Shown here one piece after another: positions 32,743-42,823 of a stretch of 64,000 nucleotides of DNA (within the stretch, counting starts at the first letter, position 1; every line of letters starts with the position of its first letter). The notes beneath the pieces are model-generated. The model saw only the letters and a list, made by a program, of their open reading frames with translations. It made no database searches and was not told the origin of the DNA. The position numbers were made by a program, and so were the translations under genes. The DNA is from DATMER01 sp040349255 (lineage in GTDB: Bacteria > Acidobacteriota > Thermoanaerobaculia > Multivoradales > UBA5704): positions 1-64,000 of the forward strand of contig JBEQUE010000123.1 in NCBI GenBank assembly GCA_040349255.1, written 5' to 3'.

Positions 32743-34154
32743 AACGGCCCGACCGTGTCCACCTTCACCCGCTCGTCCGGCGAGTGCGCTCCTTCGATCT
32801 GCGGCCCGAAGGAGATCATGTCCATGCCTGGGAACTTCTCGCCGATCACGCCGCACTCCAGGCCGGCGTGGACCGCCACCAGTTCGGCGTCCTCCCCGGC
32901 GACGCGCTCGTGGACCTTCTGGAACCGCGCGAGCAGCGCGGACTCCGGGTTGGGCCTCCAGGCCGGATAACCCTCGTTCTCCTCGACCTTTGCGCCCACG
33001 AGATCGGCGAACGCCCGCAGGCGCCGGCGCTGCGCGCGCAGCGCCGAGCCTACCGAGCTGCGGACGCTCAGAAGGACGACCACGCTCTCCTTCTCCTCCG
33101 AGACCGCGGCGAGGTTGACGCTCGTCTCCACCAGACCCTCCAGGTCGTGGCTCATCGCCAGCACCCCGTGGGGCAGACCGTTCAGGAGGAGCAGGAGGCG
33201 CTCGCCCAGCTCCCGGCTCCAGACCGATCCGCTGTCGCCGGCGCCGGAGACCTCGAACTGCAGGTCGGGCTCCGTGTGCTTGTACTCCGCCTTGATTCCC
33301 TCGATCTCCTTGCCGACCGCCTCCTCGAACGCCGCGCGATCCTGAACGATCACCCGGGCCACGGCTTCGCGGGCCAGCGCGTTCTGCTTGTTGCCGCCGC
33401 GGAACGAGGCGAGGTGGACCGTCCGGCCTTGACTCGCGGCGTGGATGGCGCGCGCCAGGAGCTGGACCGCGTTGCCGCGCTGGAGCTTGATGTCCAGGCC
33501 GGAATGGCCGCCCCGCAGCCCCGACAGCCGGAGGTCGAGCGCCTCGCCGGCGGGGGTCGGAGCTGTCTCCAGCGGCAGCAGGAGGCGAGTCACGGCGCCG
33601 CCGGCGCAGCCGATCGTCACCGTCCCCACCTCCTCGGAGTCCAGGTTGAGCAGGAGACGGCCGCGCAGCGCGATGGCCTCGGGGTCGAGCGCGACCGCGC
33701 CGGTCAGGCCGGTCTCCTCGTCCACCGTGAACAGCAGCTCCAGCGGACCGTGCCGGAGGTCGTCGGCCATCATCACGGCCAGGATGGCGGCCACGCCGAT
33801 GCCGTTGTCCGAGCCCAGCGTCGTGCCCGTGGCCTTGACCCAGCCGTCGTCCCGGCGCGGCACGATCGGGTCGCGGTCGAAGTCGTGCTCCACGCCGGCG
33901 TTCTTCTCGGTCACCATGTCGAGGTGACCCTGGAGGACGACCGTCGGAGCGTTTTCCAGTCCGGGCGAGGCGGGCTTCTCGACCACCAGGTTGCCGGTCG
34001 CGTCCTGGCGGTGGCGCAGCCCCTTCCGGCCGGCGAGGCCGAGGACGTACTGCCGCGCGGCCTCCTCCTTGGTGGATGGACGCGGGATGGCGAGGATGTC
34101 GTCGAAGCGCTGCCAGAGCGCGGCGGGTTCCAACTCGGAGACGAACGTGGACAT
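32688..34154 (-). CDS. pepD: Aminoacyl-histidine dipeptidase (M20 family, PepD type)
   Basis: PepD hydrolyses dipeptides such as carnosine-like beta-Ala-His in the cytoplasm using two zinc ions. The 488 residues match E. coli PepD (485). The metal and catalytic positions are visible in LQGHLDMVTEK, GSDNGIGVAA and the TVDEETGLTGA segment. I start at the ATG at 34154, with AGGAAGG upstream; the frame is open further upstream, but no family sequence precedes MSTFVSELE. It is divergent from ridA. The 3' end runs 55 nt into the GNAT gene. Confidence 0.92.
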   Translation of the reverse strand: MSTFVSELEPAALWQRFDDILAIPRPSTKEEAARQYVLGLAGRKGLRHRQDATGNLVVEKPASPGLENAPTVVLQGHLDMVTEKNAGVEHDFDRDPIVPRRDDGWVKATGTTLGSDNGIGVAAILAVMMADDLRHGPLELLFTVDEETGLTGAVALDPEAIALRGRLLLNLDSEEVGTVTIGCAGGAVTRLLLPLETAPTPAGEALDLRLSGLRGGHSGLDIKLQRGNAVQLLARAIHAASQGRTVHLASFRGGNKQNALAREAVARVIVQDRAAFEEAVGKEIEGIKAEYKHTEPDLQFEVSGAGDSGSVWSRELGERLLLLLNGLPHGVLAMSHDLEGLVETSVNLAAVSEEKESVVVLLSVRSSVGSALRAQRRRLRAFADLVGAKVEENEGYPAWRPNPESALLARFQKVHERVAGEDAELVAVHAGLECGVIGEKFPGMDMISFGPQIEGAHSPDERVKVDTVGPFYRLLTETLAELSSSSKA

Positions 34155-34178
34155 GGGGCCCCCTTCCTGGTCGGAGGA

Positions 34179-34190
34179 AGGATATAGAAT
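34179..34190. promoter_or_regulatory. Shared AT island in the pepD/ridA divergent gap
   Basis: AGGATATAGAAT gives TAGAAT on the plus strand (34185-34190), 6 nt before the ridA ATG, and TATCCT on the minus strand (34184-34179) towards pepD. It is the only AT-rich patch in the 42-bp gap. ridA has no ribosome site, consistent with a leaderless start. Confidence 0.45.
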
Positions 34191-34196
34191 CGCGGC

Positions 34197-34583
34197 ATGC
34201 GAGCCAAGAAAGTGAACGTCGAGTCGCTCGGCCGGCTGCCGGCCTTCTGCCACGCGGTCGTCGCTGGCGACTTCATCCACGTCTCGGGCACCCTGGGCAC
34301 GAAGCCCGGCGGCCTGGAACTCGTCGAAGGCGGCACCCGCGAGCAGACCACGCAGACCCTGCGCAACATCGAGGCCATCCTCCGGGAGTGCGGCGCCTCG
34401 CTGGCCGACCTCGTGAAGGTCAACGTCTTCCTCTCCGACATGAAGACCTTCCCGGAGATGAACGCCGCCTACCTGGAGATCATCGGCTCCGATCCGCCGG
34501 CCCGCATCACCGTCGGCCGCGTGGACCTCGCCCTGGGCGCCGCCGTCGAGATCGACGCCGTGGCCTACAAACCCCGGACCTGA
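34197..34583 (+). CDS. ridA: RidA-family enamine/imine deaminase
   Basis: RidA hydrolyses reactive 2-aminoacrylate and other enamines made by PLP enzymes, protecting the cell. The 128-residue protein has the family layout: a conserved VAGDFIHVSGTLGTKP region, EQTTQTLRNIEAILREC, then DLVKVNVFLSDM and PARITVGRVDLALGAAVEID. The catalytic arginine of the PAR motif is kept. The start is the first ATG, 6 nt after a TAGAAT box. Confidence 0.92.
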   Translation: MRAKKVNVESLGRLPAFCHAVVAGDFIHVSGTLGTKPGGLELVEGGTREQTTQTLRNIEAILRECGASLADLVKVNVFLSDMKTFPEMNAAYLEIIGSDPPARITVGRVDLALGAAVEIDAVAYKPRT

Positions 34584-34585
34584 CC

Positions 34586-35428
34586 ATGCTCCCTCTCACC
34601 CTGGTCCTGCTCCTGGCCGGTGCTTCCCCGGCGGCCGACATCCACAAGGTCGACTTCCGCAACTTCACCTACCGGCCGTCCTGCGCGGACTTCGAGTCGA
34701 GCGAGGCGAACGTGCCGGTCCAGATCGCCGGCGGCAAGCTCGAAGGCAAGCCCGGGTCCGCGCTCGAAGGGATCTTCTTCGACGTCGAGGAGGTGATTTA
34801 CGGCGACCTCGACGGCGACGGCAGCGACGAGGCGGTGGTGCGGACGAACTGCAACACCGGCGGCACCGGCCAGTTCGACGAGGGGTTCGTCTACGGGATG
34901 AAGGACGGCAAGCCCGTCCTGCTCGGGCGCATCCCGGGCGGCGACCGGGCCTCGGGAGGCGTGCGTTGCGTGCGCTTCGAGAGCGGCGCCCTGAAGGTCG
35001 ACCGGGTCGGCAACGACTCCGGGGCGGCCCGGGGCGTGGACTTCGTGGACACCGAAACCTGGAAGCTCCAGGCCGGCGGCCTCGCGGAGGCCGGCCAGCC
35101 GTCGCGCCGGCGGCTCGCCACGGACAGGCCCGCGAAGCCGATCCGTTTCGCCAAGGGCAAGTCCTCCGGCATCGTGACCGGCAGTCTCTCCGGTAAAGCG
35201 TCGGGTGTCGACGAGTATTCGGTGGGAGCCCGCGCCGGCCAGACGATGACCGTCCAGCTCACCTCGCCGGAGAAGAACGCGGCCTTCGAAATCATGATCG
35301 ACGACTACAGCGTGACCTGCCGGGCGACCGAATGGACCGGAGAGCTGCCTGTCGACGGCCAGTATCGGGTCTACGTGCTGTCCACGAAGGGGACGGCAAG
35401 CTACAAGCTGGACGTGGCGATCCGGTAG
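34586..35428 (+). CDS. Exported protein with PliI/PliG-like C-terminal beta domain
   Basis: The 280-residue protein has a signal peptide (cut near ASPAA). A first domain (about 20-150) has one calcium-like DLDGDGSDEA loop and resembles a single VCBS-like unit. The second domain (about 185-280) starts IRFAKGKSSGIVTGSL and includes AGQTMTVQLTSP. This pattern recalls the beta-sandwich of the PliI/PliG periplasmic lysozyme inhibitors. The match is by eye and covers only part of the protein. It is separated by only 2 nt from ridA. Confidence 0.6.
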   Translation: MLPLTLVLLLAGASPAADIHKVDFRNFTYRPSCADFESSEANVPVQIAGGKLEGKPGSALEGIFFDVEEVIYGDLDGDGSDEAVVRTNCNTGGTGQFDEGFVYGMKDGKPVLLGRIPGGDRASGGVRCVRFESGALKVDRVGNDSGAARGVDFVDTETWKLQAGGLAEAGQPSRRRLATDRPAKPIRFAKGKSSGIVTGSLSGKASGVDEYSVGARAGQTMTVQLTSPEKNAAFEIMIDDYSVTCRATEWTGELPVDGQYRVYVLSTKGTASYKLDVAIR

Positions 35429-35438
35429 AAAACAGGTC

Positions 35439-35888
35439 ATGGAACGGACCCTCCCCTTCCGCATCACGCTCGTCGATCCTCCGGATGGAGTGACGTTCCG
35501 GCTCCAGGAAGGCAAGGACGGCCTGGTTCCGCCCGCCCATGTCTCGCAGAACAGCCTCTCCTTCGACTTCCAGCTCCGCGTCGTGGGCGAGCCCGGAGTC
35601 GATCCGCCGAACTTCCGCGGGGCGTTCGCGCAGGGTCCTCCCGCCACGCGGTTCGTCTATGTCAATTCCGGGACCTGCGCCGGGCAGATGGGCTCCTGCT
35701 GGACGAGGCGCGCGAAGGTGCCGCTGGCGAGCGCCACCTGGGAGCTCGTCGAGCAGGTCGCCGCGAATCCCGATGCCCTGCTGGAGGCCCGTATCGCGGG
35801 AAAGGCGAAGGACGGCGGGCCGGCCTGCGCGACCGTCCCGCTGCTCGACGGAGGCTGGCAGGTCTCGCCACGGGCCGATCGGAGCTGA
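35439..35888 (+). CDS. DUF5990-like conserved protein
   Basis: The 149-residue protein has no signal peptide. The recognisable core is FRGAFAQGPPATRFVYVNSG, followed by an aromatic SCWTRRAKVPL segment, which resembles DUF5990 proteins. The fold is probably beta-rich. No catalytic residues can be proposed. ACAGG lies just before the ATG. It ends where the minisatellite begins. Confidence 0.6.
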   Translation: MERTLPFRITLVDPPDGVTFRLQEGKDGLVPPAHVSQNSLSFDFQLRVVGEPGVDPPNFRGAFAQGPPATRFVYVNSGTCAGQMGSCWTRRAKVPLASATWELVEQVAANPDALLEARIAGKAKDGGPACATVPLLDGGWQVSPRADRS

Positions 35889-35894
35889 CCAGGG

Positions 35895-36138
35895 GCCGCG
35901 CACGGAGTCTCCCGCGCCGGGCACGGGTTTGCCGGAGCCGCGCACACCCGCGCAGGCGCCGAGTACGGCATGGCGGCTCGTGAGCCCGGGTTTGCGGCCG
36001 GTGCGCACACCGTCTCCGCCCGTGAGACCGGGTTTTCGCGCGCCGCGCACGCGAGCGCACGGCCCGCGCACGGGTTTGCCGGAGCCGCGCACAGGTGCGC
36101 ACGCCGCGGGTCCTCGTGCGCACCGGCCGCAAACCCGG
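35895..36138. repeat. 21/42-bp minisatellite with a 23-nt core, one inverted copy
   Basis: The 23-nt core has the form YCGGGTTTGCSG...GCGCAC. It occurs at 35923-35945, 35986-36008, 36028-36050 and 36070-36092. A reverse-complement copy is at 36116-36138, and a partial GCCGCGCAC is at 35895-35903. The spacing of the direct copies is 63, 42 and 42 bp, all multiples of 21. Because 21 divides by 3, all six frames stay open and give Gly/Arg/Pro-rich shadow frames. I see no gene here. Confidence 0.8.
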
Positions 36139-36164
36139 GCGCGCGCGGCGAGTCACGCTTCCTG

Positions 36165-37073
36165 TCAGGCCGCCGGCTGGGCGAACGGCACGGTCCCGAT
36201 CCGCGGCTGCCAGAGGCTCTGCCGGACCGGCTGCGGAAGCTCCGCCGCCCAGATGTCGTACGGCAGGGGCCCGATCGTGAAGCGGATTCCTCCCCCGACC
36301 ATGAGGTGACCCACGACCAGCAGCGCGACCGTGGTGGCGGCCTTCGTCCGCTCGGTCGCCTCCTGGGCCCGCCGGAGCCTCACCCGCTTTCCGCTCCGGC
36401 CCTCGACCGCGATCGAGAAGTAGAGGGGGTAGCTGCCCGGATACGTCGGCGCCACCACCGGGAAGACGACCCTCGCGACCTCGGCCGGCCCGATCTCCAC
36501 CCGGTGCTCGGGGTGGAAGCGCATGTACTTCTCGGCCCCGGCCGCGTCGAACCGGATCGTCACGGTCCGCGGGGCGTCGAAGCAGTTCTGCAGGAGGATC
36601 GAGGCCGCGTGCGGCCTCCGGTCCCGACCCTGGTCCAGGAGGCCGGTGAGCTGGATCCCCTCGGTTTCGAAGATGCTCGCGGGCAGGACCATCGTCGCGA
36701 GGACGTCGGGGAAGTCGGCCGACTCCGTGCGCTGCCGGCGCCAGGTGGCCGCGCCGCAGGCCACCCCCAGGGCGACGCAGACCACGAGCGCCACCTGCGA
36801 AGCGGTGCCCGGCCGGTCGGCGTAGAAGAGGTAGATGCCGATGCAGACGGCCGCCAGCAGGGCGAAGGCGCCCACCAGGGTCAGCACGGCGTCGGGATCG
36901 CGCCGGCCCTCCCGCCAGAGGATCGCCGCCGCAACCAGGAAGGCCACGCCGGCGACGTTCAACGCCGTGTCCGACGCCGCCTCTCCGGAGAGGGCGAACG
37001 TGGCGGCTCCGGCCATCACGCACAGGGCGCAGAACGCGAGCACCAGCCAGAAGAAGCTCTTCGAGGGGGTCAT
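36165..37073 (-). CDS. Polytopic membrane protein with an Ig-like domain, unknown function
   Basis: The 302-residue protein has four membrane helices in its first third (about 8-29, 38-54, 62-83 and 90-108). A polar beta-rich domain follows at about 125-225 (VLPASIFETEGIQLTGLL, RTVTIRFDAAGAEKYM). A further hydrophobic segment lies near 247-262. No family or catalytic site is recognised. Its end runs up to the minisatellite. The upstream gap holds a TAAACT box that may belong to the small gene on the other strand. Confidence 0.72.
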   Translation of the reverse strand: MTPSKSFFWLVLAFCALCVMAGAATFALSGEAASDTALNVAGVAFLVAAAILWREGRRDPDAVLTLVGAFALLAAVCIGIYLFYADRPGTASQVALVVCVALGVACGAATWRRQRTESADFPDVLATMVLPASIFETEGIQLTGLLDQGRDRRPHAASILLQNCFDAPRTVTIRFDAAGAEKYMRFHPEHRVEIGPAEVARVVFPVVAPTYPGSYPLYFSIAVEGRSGKRVRLRRAQEATERTKAATTVALLVVGHLMVGGGIRFTIGPLPYDIWAAELPQPVRQSLWQPRIGTVPFAQPAA

Positions 37074-37203
37074 GGGTCCTCTTCATTATCTCCCGAGCCG
37101 GCCCGGGTGCGCTAAACTAAGCGGGCTTCGAGGAACATCCTCGCGGATGGCCGGCCATCGCCGGAACGGGACCGCTCGCTTGGAGTTGGAGAAGGAAACC
37201 AGA

Positions 37204-37389
37204 GTGGCCAAACCGAACTATCAGTTTGAAAAACGCAAGAAGGACCTGGAACGGAAGAAGAAGCAGGACGAGAAGCGCCAGCGCAAGGCCGAGAAGGCCG
37301 CGGCCAAGGCCCGGGGCGAGGTCGTGGATGATGATCCCGTCGAGACCGAAGAGGACGATTCCGAAGAGGATGGGGAGACTCCGTCCTGA
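37204..37389 (+). CDS. Small Lys/Glu-rich conserved protein
   Basis: The GTG start gives 61 residues beginning MAKPNYQFEKRKKDLERKKK, then an Ala/Lys stretch and an acidic tail (VDDDPVETEEDDSEEDGE). It is a small charged protein that I have seen annotated as hypothetical across proteobacterial and acidobacterial genomes. Its function is unknown; RNA or ribosome binding is conceivable from charge alone. GAAGG lies upstream. The end is 4 nt from the convergent phosphatase gene. Confidence 0.75.
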   Translation: MAKPNYQFEKRKKDLERKKKQDEKRQRKAEKAAAKARGEVVDDDPVETEEDDSEEDGETPS

Positions 37390-37392
37390 GGG

Positions 37393-37983
37393 TCACTCCC
37401 GCGTCACGGCTTCGCAGCCCTGGCGCCGGAGGTCCACCTTCCAGAGCCCCTCGTAGCCCTCGATCAGGAGCCCGTCCTTGCTGTCGCTGATGCCGAGACG
37501 GGCGTAGCATTCGGGCACCGCCCCGAGGAGCACCAGGAGACGGGGGATGGTGTTGGAGTGCCCCACGATCAGCACCGCGGCATCTCCGACATGCTTCTCG
37601 CGCAGCCGCGCGAGGAAACCGGGCATGTCGTCGGGACGGATGCTGGCGTCGTCACCGGTGATCGGGACGTGGATGCGCCCCACCAGCGGCATGGCCGTGG
37701 CCAGCGTGCGCGTGGTGCGGCTGGTGTAGACGGCCTTGATGCCGGCCGGTTCCAGGCGGCCGGCGAGCGCTTCGGCGCGGGCCGCGCCGGCAGGCGAGAG
37801 CGGCCAGAAGGCGTCAAGCTCCCGGTCCTGCGGCCAGGGATCGGCCTTCTCGGCGTGGCGGACGAGGTAGAGGGTATCCAGGCCCGCCGCGGGCAAGGCG
37901 ATGACGATCAGGAGAAACGCCCAGGCGCGGAGGAGGCGGACGAGCCGGCCCCCTCCGGCCGTCTGCCGGGGGTGCGGTTTCAT
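37393..37983 (-). CDS. Exported histidine-phosphatase-family protein
   Basis: The 196-residue protein has an N-terminal membrane-targeting or signal segment (about 15-34). The catalytic LVRHAEK follows (Arg42-His43), then the second histidine in VLIVGHSNT. This branch-2-free, short form resembles SixA-like or phosphoglycerate-mutase-like phosphatases. The substrate is unknown. It lies 17 nt behind ftsZ and may be co-transcribed with the division cluster. Confidence 0.88.
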   Translation of the reverse strand: MKPHPRQTAGGGRLVRLLRAWAFLLIVIALPAAGLDTLYLVRHAEKADPWPQDRELDAFWPLSPAGAARAEALAGRLEPAGIKAVYTSRTTRTLATAMPLVGRIHVPITGDDASIRPDDMPGFLARLREKHVGDAAVLIVGHSNTIPRLLVLLGAVPECYARLGISDSKDGLLIEGYEGLWKVDLRRQGCEAVTRE

Positions 37984-38000
37984 GGGCGGTCTCCTTCCGA

Positions 38001-39266
38001 TCAGTCCATCTGCTTCCGCAGCACCGTCGGGATGTCGTAGTCGTCCACGTTCGACCAGTTCGGCCCGAAGCCGCCCGGATCGTCGCCGCGGCCGTGCGCG
38101 ATTGCCTTGCGGTAGAACGGCACGTCGACCTGCTCGCGCTCCGGCTCCTCGCGCTCCGGCGCGGCGGCCGGCGTGAAGCTCGGCACGCTCACCGGGGCCG
38201 GCCGGCTGATCGGCATGGAGACCGGCATCGACGCGCGCGGGCGCTCGTCACCCCGCTCGAAACCGCGGTCGAAGCCCGTGGCGATCACCGTCACCTTCAT
38301 CGCCTCCTCCAGGTTCGGGTCGATGACCATGCCGGAGATGATGTTGGCGTCCGGATCGACCGAGTCGGAGATGATGCGCGCGGCCTCGGCCACCTCGTGC
38401 AGCGTGAGGTCGTAGCCGCCCGAGATGTTGATCAGCACGCCGCGGGCGCCCTGGATCGAGGTCTCCTCCAGGAGCGGCGAGGAGATGGCGCGCTGCGCGG
38501 CCTCGAGGGCCCGGTGCTCGCCCTTGGCGATGCCGGTGCCCATCAGGGCCATGCCCATGCCGGTCATGATCGAGCGCACGTCCGCGAAGTCCACGTTGAC
38601 CTCGCCCGGGATGGTGATCAGGTCGCTGATGCCCTGCACCGCCTGGCGCAGCACGTCGTCGGCGATGCGGAACGCCTCGGAGAGCGGCGTGCCGCGCTCG
38701 ACGAAGTTGAGCAGGCGCTCGTTGGGGATCGTGATCAGGGTGTCGACCGCGTTCCTCAGCTCCTCGACCCCGCGCTCGGCCTGCTGCATGCGGCGCCGGC
38801 CCTCGAAGCCGAACGGCTTGGTGACCACGGCCACGGTGAGCGCGCCGATCTCGGCGGCCAGCGAGGCGATGATCGGCACCGCGCCCGTGCCCGTGCCGCC
38901 GCCCAGGCCGGCGGTCAGGAAGACCATGTCGGCGCCTTCGAGCGTTTCGAGGATGCGCTCGGTGTCCTCCAGCGCAGCTTTCCGGCCGACGTCCGGGTCG
39001 GCGCCGGCGCCGAGACCCTTGGTGAGCAGGTTGCCGATCTGCAGCTTGATCGGCGCGCGGCACTTGGCGAGCGCCTGCAGGTCGGTGTTCGCGGTGATGA
39101 ACTCGATGCCGCGGAGCTGGGCGTCGATCATGCGGTTGACCGCATTGCCGCCACCTCCCCCGACCCCGATGACCTTGATGCGGGCGGGCGTCGCGTCCGC
39201 CTCGTGGACGCGGAGCGACGACTCCCGCGTCGTCTCCGGAGCGTCCTGGTCGTCGAACAGAATCAT
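38001..39266 (-). CDS. ftsZ: Cell-division GTPase FtsZ
   Basis: FtsZ polymerises into the cytokinetic Z-ring. The 421-residue protein has an N-terminal extension of about 29 residues before IKVIGVGGGGGNAVNRM. The tubulin signature GGGTGTG is intact, followed by NVDFADVRSIM. A variable Pro/Arg-rich linker leads to the conserved C-terminal peptide (DDYDIPTVLRKQMD) that binds FtsA. It is the last gene of the classic dcw cluster here. A short gap of 33 nt separates it from ftsA. Confidence 0.98.
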   Translation of the reverse strand: MILFDDQDAPETTRESSLRVHEADATPARIKVIGVGGGGGNAVNRMIDAQLRGIEFITANTDLQALAKCRAPIKLQIGNLLTKGLGAGADPDVGRKAALEDTERILETLEGADMVFLTAGLGGGTGTGAVPIIASLAAEIGALTVAVVTKPFGFEGRRRMQQAERGVEELRNAVDTLITIPNERLLNFVERGTPLSEAFRIADDVLRQAVQGISDLITIPGEVNVDFADVRSIMTGMGMALMGTGIAKGEHRALEAAQRAISSPLLEETSIQGARGVLINISGGYDLTLHEVAEAARIISDSVDPDANIISGMVIDPNLEEAMKVTVIATGFDRGFERGDERPRASMPVSMPISRPAPVSVPSFTPAAAPEREEPEREQVDVPFYRKAIAHGRGDDPGGFGPNWSNVDDYDIPTVLRKQMD

Positions 39267-39299
39267 GATGCACCCCCTTTTCGGGTTGAAGTGGATTCC

Positions 39300-40541
39300 T
39301 CAGAGCAGGTCCGAAAACATTCCGCGCAGACTGCCCATCACGCTGCGCATGCTGAAACCCGACCGCTTCGGTTGGAGCTTGCCCTGGTTCTCCTCGGCCG
39401 CGAGGCCGTAGAGGAGAAGGCCCGAGGCCGTGGACCACGACGGGCTGCTGATCACGTCCACCAGGCCGCCGAGCCCGCGCGGCAGACCATACCTCACGCC
39501 GGCGTCGAAGATCTGCTCCGCCAGCTCGAGCAGGCCGTCGAGCTGCGCGCCGCCGCCGGTGAGCACCACGCCGCCGCGCAGGCCGTCGTCCGAGACGTGC
39601 TTGGACAGGTCCTCGCGGAGGAGATTGAAGAGCTCCTCGGCGCGCGGCTGGAGGATCTCGCAGAGCTCGCGCTTCGGCACCACGCGCGAGGTGCCGCCGG
39701 CCACGGTGGGCACCGCGATGCCCTCCTCCTCGGTGACCATGCTCGGCAGGCAGCAGCCCTGCTTGACCTTGATGCGCTCGGCCTCGGAGAACGGCGTGCG
39801 CAGCACCATGGCGAGGTCGTTGGTGAAGTGCCCGGCGCCGATCGGCGCCACGGCGCTGTACTGGATCTCGCCCTCGGCGAAGTAGGCGTACTCGGTGGTG
39901 CCGGCGCCGACGTCCACCAGCAGCACGCCGAGCTCGCGCTCATCCTGCGAGAGGATCGCCTCGGCGGTCGCGAGCGGCTCGAAGACCATCTCGACGACTT
40001 CAATACCGGCCCGGTTCACGCAGGTGAGCAGCGTGCGCGACCGGGTCACGTTCGCGGTCACGAGGTGGACCATGACCTCGACCCGGGTGCCGAGCATGCC
40101 GAGCGGATCGTCGATGCCGCCCTGCTCGTCGACGATGAACTCCTGCGGCACGGCGTGCAGGATCTCGCGGTCCGACGGCAGGGCCGCGGACTGCGCCGCT
40201 TCGAGCACGCGCTGGATGTCCTGGCGCGTGATCTCGCGGTCCTTGCGCGCCACCGAGACCATGCCGCGCGAGTTGACGCTGCGGATGTCGGGGCCCGACA
40301 GGCCGACGTACGCGCGCGAGATCTCGACCCCCGCCATGACCTCCGCCTCCTCGCTCGCCTGCTTGAGCGCCTCGACGGTGGCCTCGACGTTGACGATGTT
40401 GCCCTTGCGCGTGCCGCGGTTCGGAGCCAGGCCCTTGCCGACCACTTCGATACCGCCTTTGTCGTCGCGCTGTCCGATGAGCACCCCCACTTTCGAGGAT
40501 CCGATGTCGATGCCTACGAAGTAAGGTTCTGGTTTGGCCAT
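39300..40541 (-). CDS. ftsA: Cell-division protein FtsA
   Basis: FtsA is an actin-like ATPase that anchors FtsZ to the membrane. The 413-residue protein has the phosphate loop FVGIDIGSSKVGVLIG, the 1C region and a second phosphate loop VLLVDVGAGTTEYAYF. VVLTGGGAQLDGL is the adenosine motif. The C-terminus ends with an amphipathic helix (SVMGSLRGMFSDLL) for membrane attachment. It sits between ftsQ and ftsZ with gaps of 36 and 33 nt, so it may have some local translation control. Confidence 0.97.
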   Translation of the reverse strand: MAKPEPYFVGIDIGSSKVGVLIGQRDDKGGIEVVGKGLAPNRGTRKGNIVNVEATVEALKQASEEAEVMAGVEISRAYVGLSGPDIRSVNSRGMVSVARKDREITRQDIQRVLEAAQSAALPSDREILHAVPQEFIVDEQGGIDDPLGMLGTRVEVMVHLVTANVTRSRTLLTCVNRAGIEVVEMVFEPLATAEAILSQDERELGVLLVDVGAGTTEYAYFAEGEIQYSAVAPIGAGHFTNDLAMVLRTPFSEAERIKVKQGCCLPSMVTEEEGIAVPTVAGGTSRVVPKRELCEILQPRAEELFNLLREDLSKHVSDDGLRGGVVLTGGGAQLDGLLELAEQIFDAGVRYGLPRGLGGLVDVISSPSWSTASGLLLYGLAAEENQGKLQPKRSGFSMRSVMGSLRGMFSDLL

Positions 40542-40577
40542 AGCCTGGTTCCTTCTCCTCAGTAGATAAAATGACTT

Positions 40578-41413
40578 CTATGACCGGAGCGCGGACCCGG
40601 GCTGGACGACGATCCGGCGCGAGAACCGGAGGTCCACCGCCTGGATCTCCGGATACCGGCGGTCCAGCTCGGGAAGCAGCACCTTCAACTTCTCCACCTT
40701 CGGCCCCACCTGGCCCCTCGTGACCAGGAGAGGGAAGCGCAGGGCGTCCGTGTGCAGCCGGAAGTCCTGCTCTCCGAGCACCTCGATGCGCGACAGGGCC
40801 GCCGCCCAGTCGGGCTGCACGCGGCCCAGCTCCCCCGCCACCTCCAGCGCCCCCGCCACCCCGTCCGACGCGGAAAGCCCGCGGTGGACGAACGACACCA
40901 CCACGAGCTTCGCCTTGCGCGCCGCTTCGAGCTCTGCGCCGACCAGCGCGATGGAGCGCCCCTCCTCGTCGGCGTAGACCAGCCCGCCCTTCTGCTCCAG
41001 CAGCGCCACCGGGCGGCGCTCCGTCACCTCGATCCGCAGCCGGTCCGGCAGCTCCTTCTCGATCTCGACCGTGTCCACCCAGGGGTTCCGCCGCACGGCG
41101 GCCTCGACGTTCCCGAGCCGCAGCAGCACCAGGTTCTCGCCCTGGAACGAACCCAGCGCGGCGCGGAGCGTCGAGGCCGGGACGCGCGGCGTACCGGCCT
41201 CGACCGCCATGTCCCGGAGGTCGAAGCGCGGCGAGGTCACCACCCAGGTCACCAGGCCGGCGGGCACGGCGACCAGGCCGAGCGAGACCGCGAGCGGCTG
41301 GAGCAGCGCCAGGAACGGGTTGCGCCGCTTGCGCCGCACCGGCGCCCCGGCGCGCCGGAAATCGCCGTCGATCGGCGTTCCCGGCGACACCATGGGGGGT
41401 TGGAGGGCGAGCG

Positions 41414-41417
<4 letters not shown>
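40578..41417 (-). CDS. ftsQ: Cell-division protein FtsQ/DivIB
   Basis: FtsQ links early and late divisome proteins through FtsB and FtsL. The 279-residue protein has a basic cytoplasmic N-terminus (VRRKRRNPF), a membrane helix at about 40-60, and a POTRA domain near 67-135 (FDLRDMAVEAGTPRVPASTL). A beta domain follows. The GTG start overlaps the murC stop by 4 nt (GTGA). Here it follows murC directly; murB and ddl, often located between them, are absent. Confidence 0.92.

Positions 41418-42822
<1,405 letters not shown>

Positions 42823-42823
<1 letters not shown>

Noticed and set aside
35970..36161. Gly/Arg/Pro-rich repetitive open frames in the minisatellite
   Set aside because: All six frames are open because the unit is a multiple of 3 and GC-rich. 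No frame has a ribosome site or a family match.
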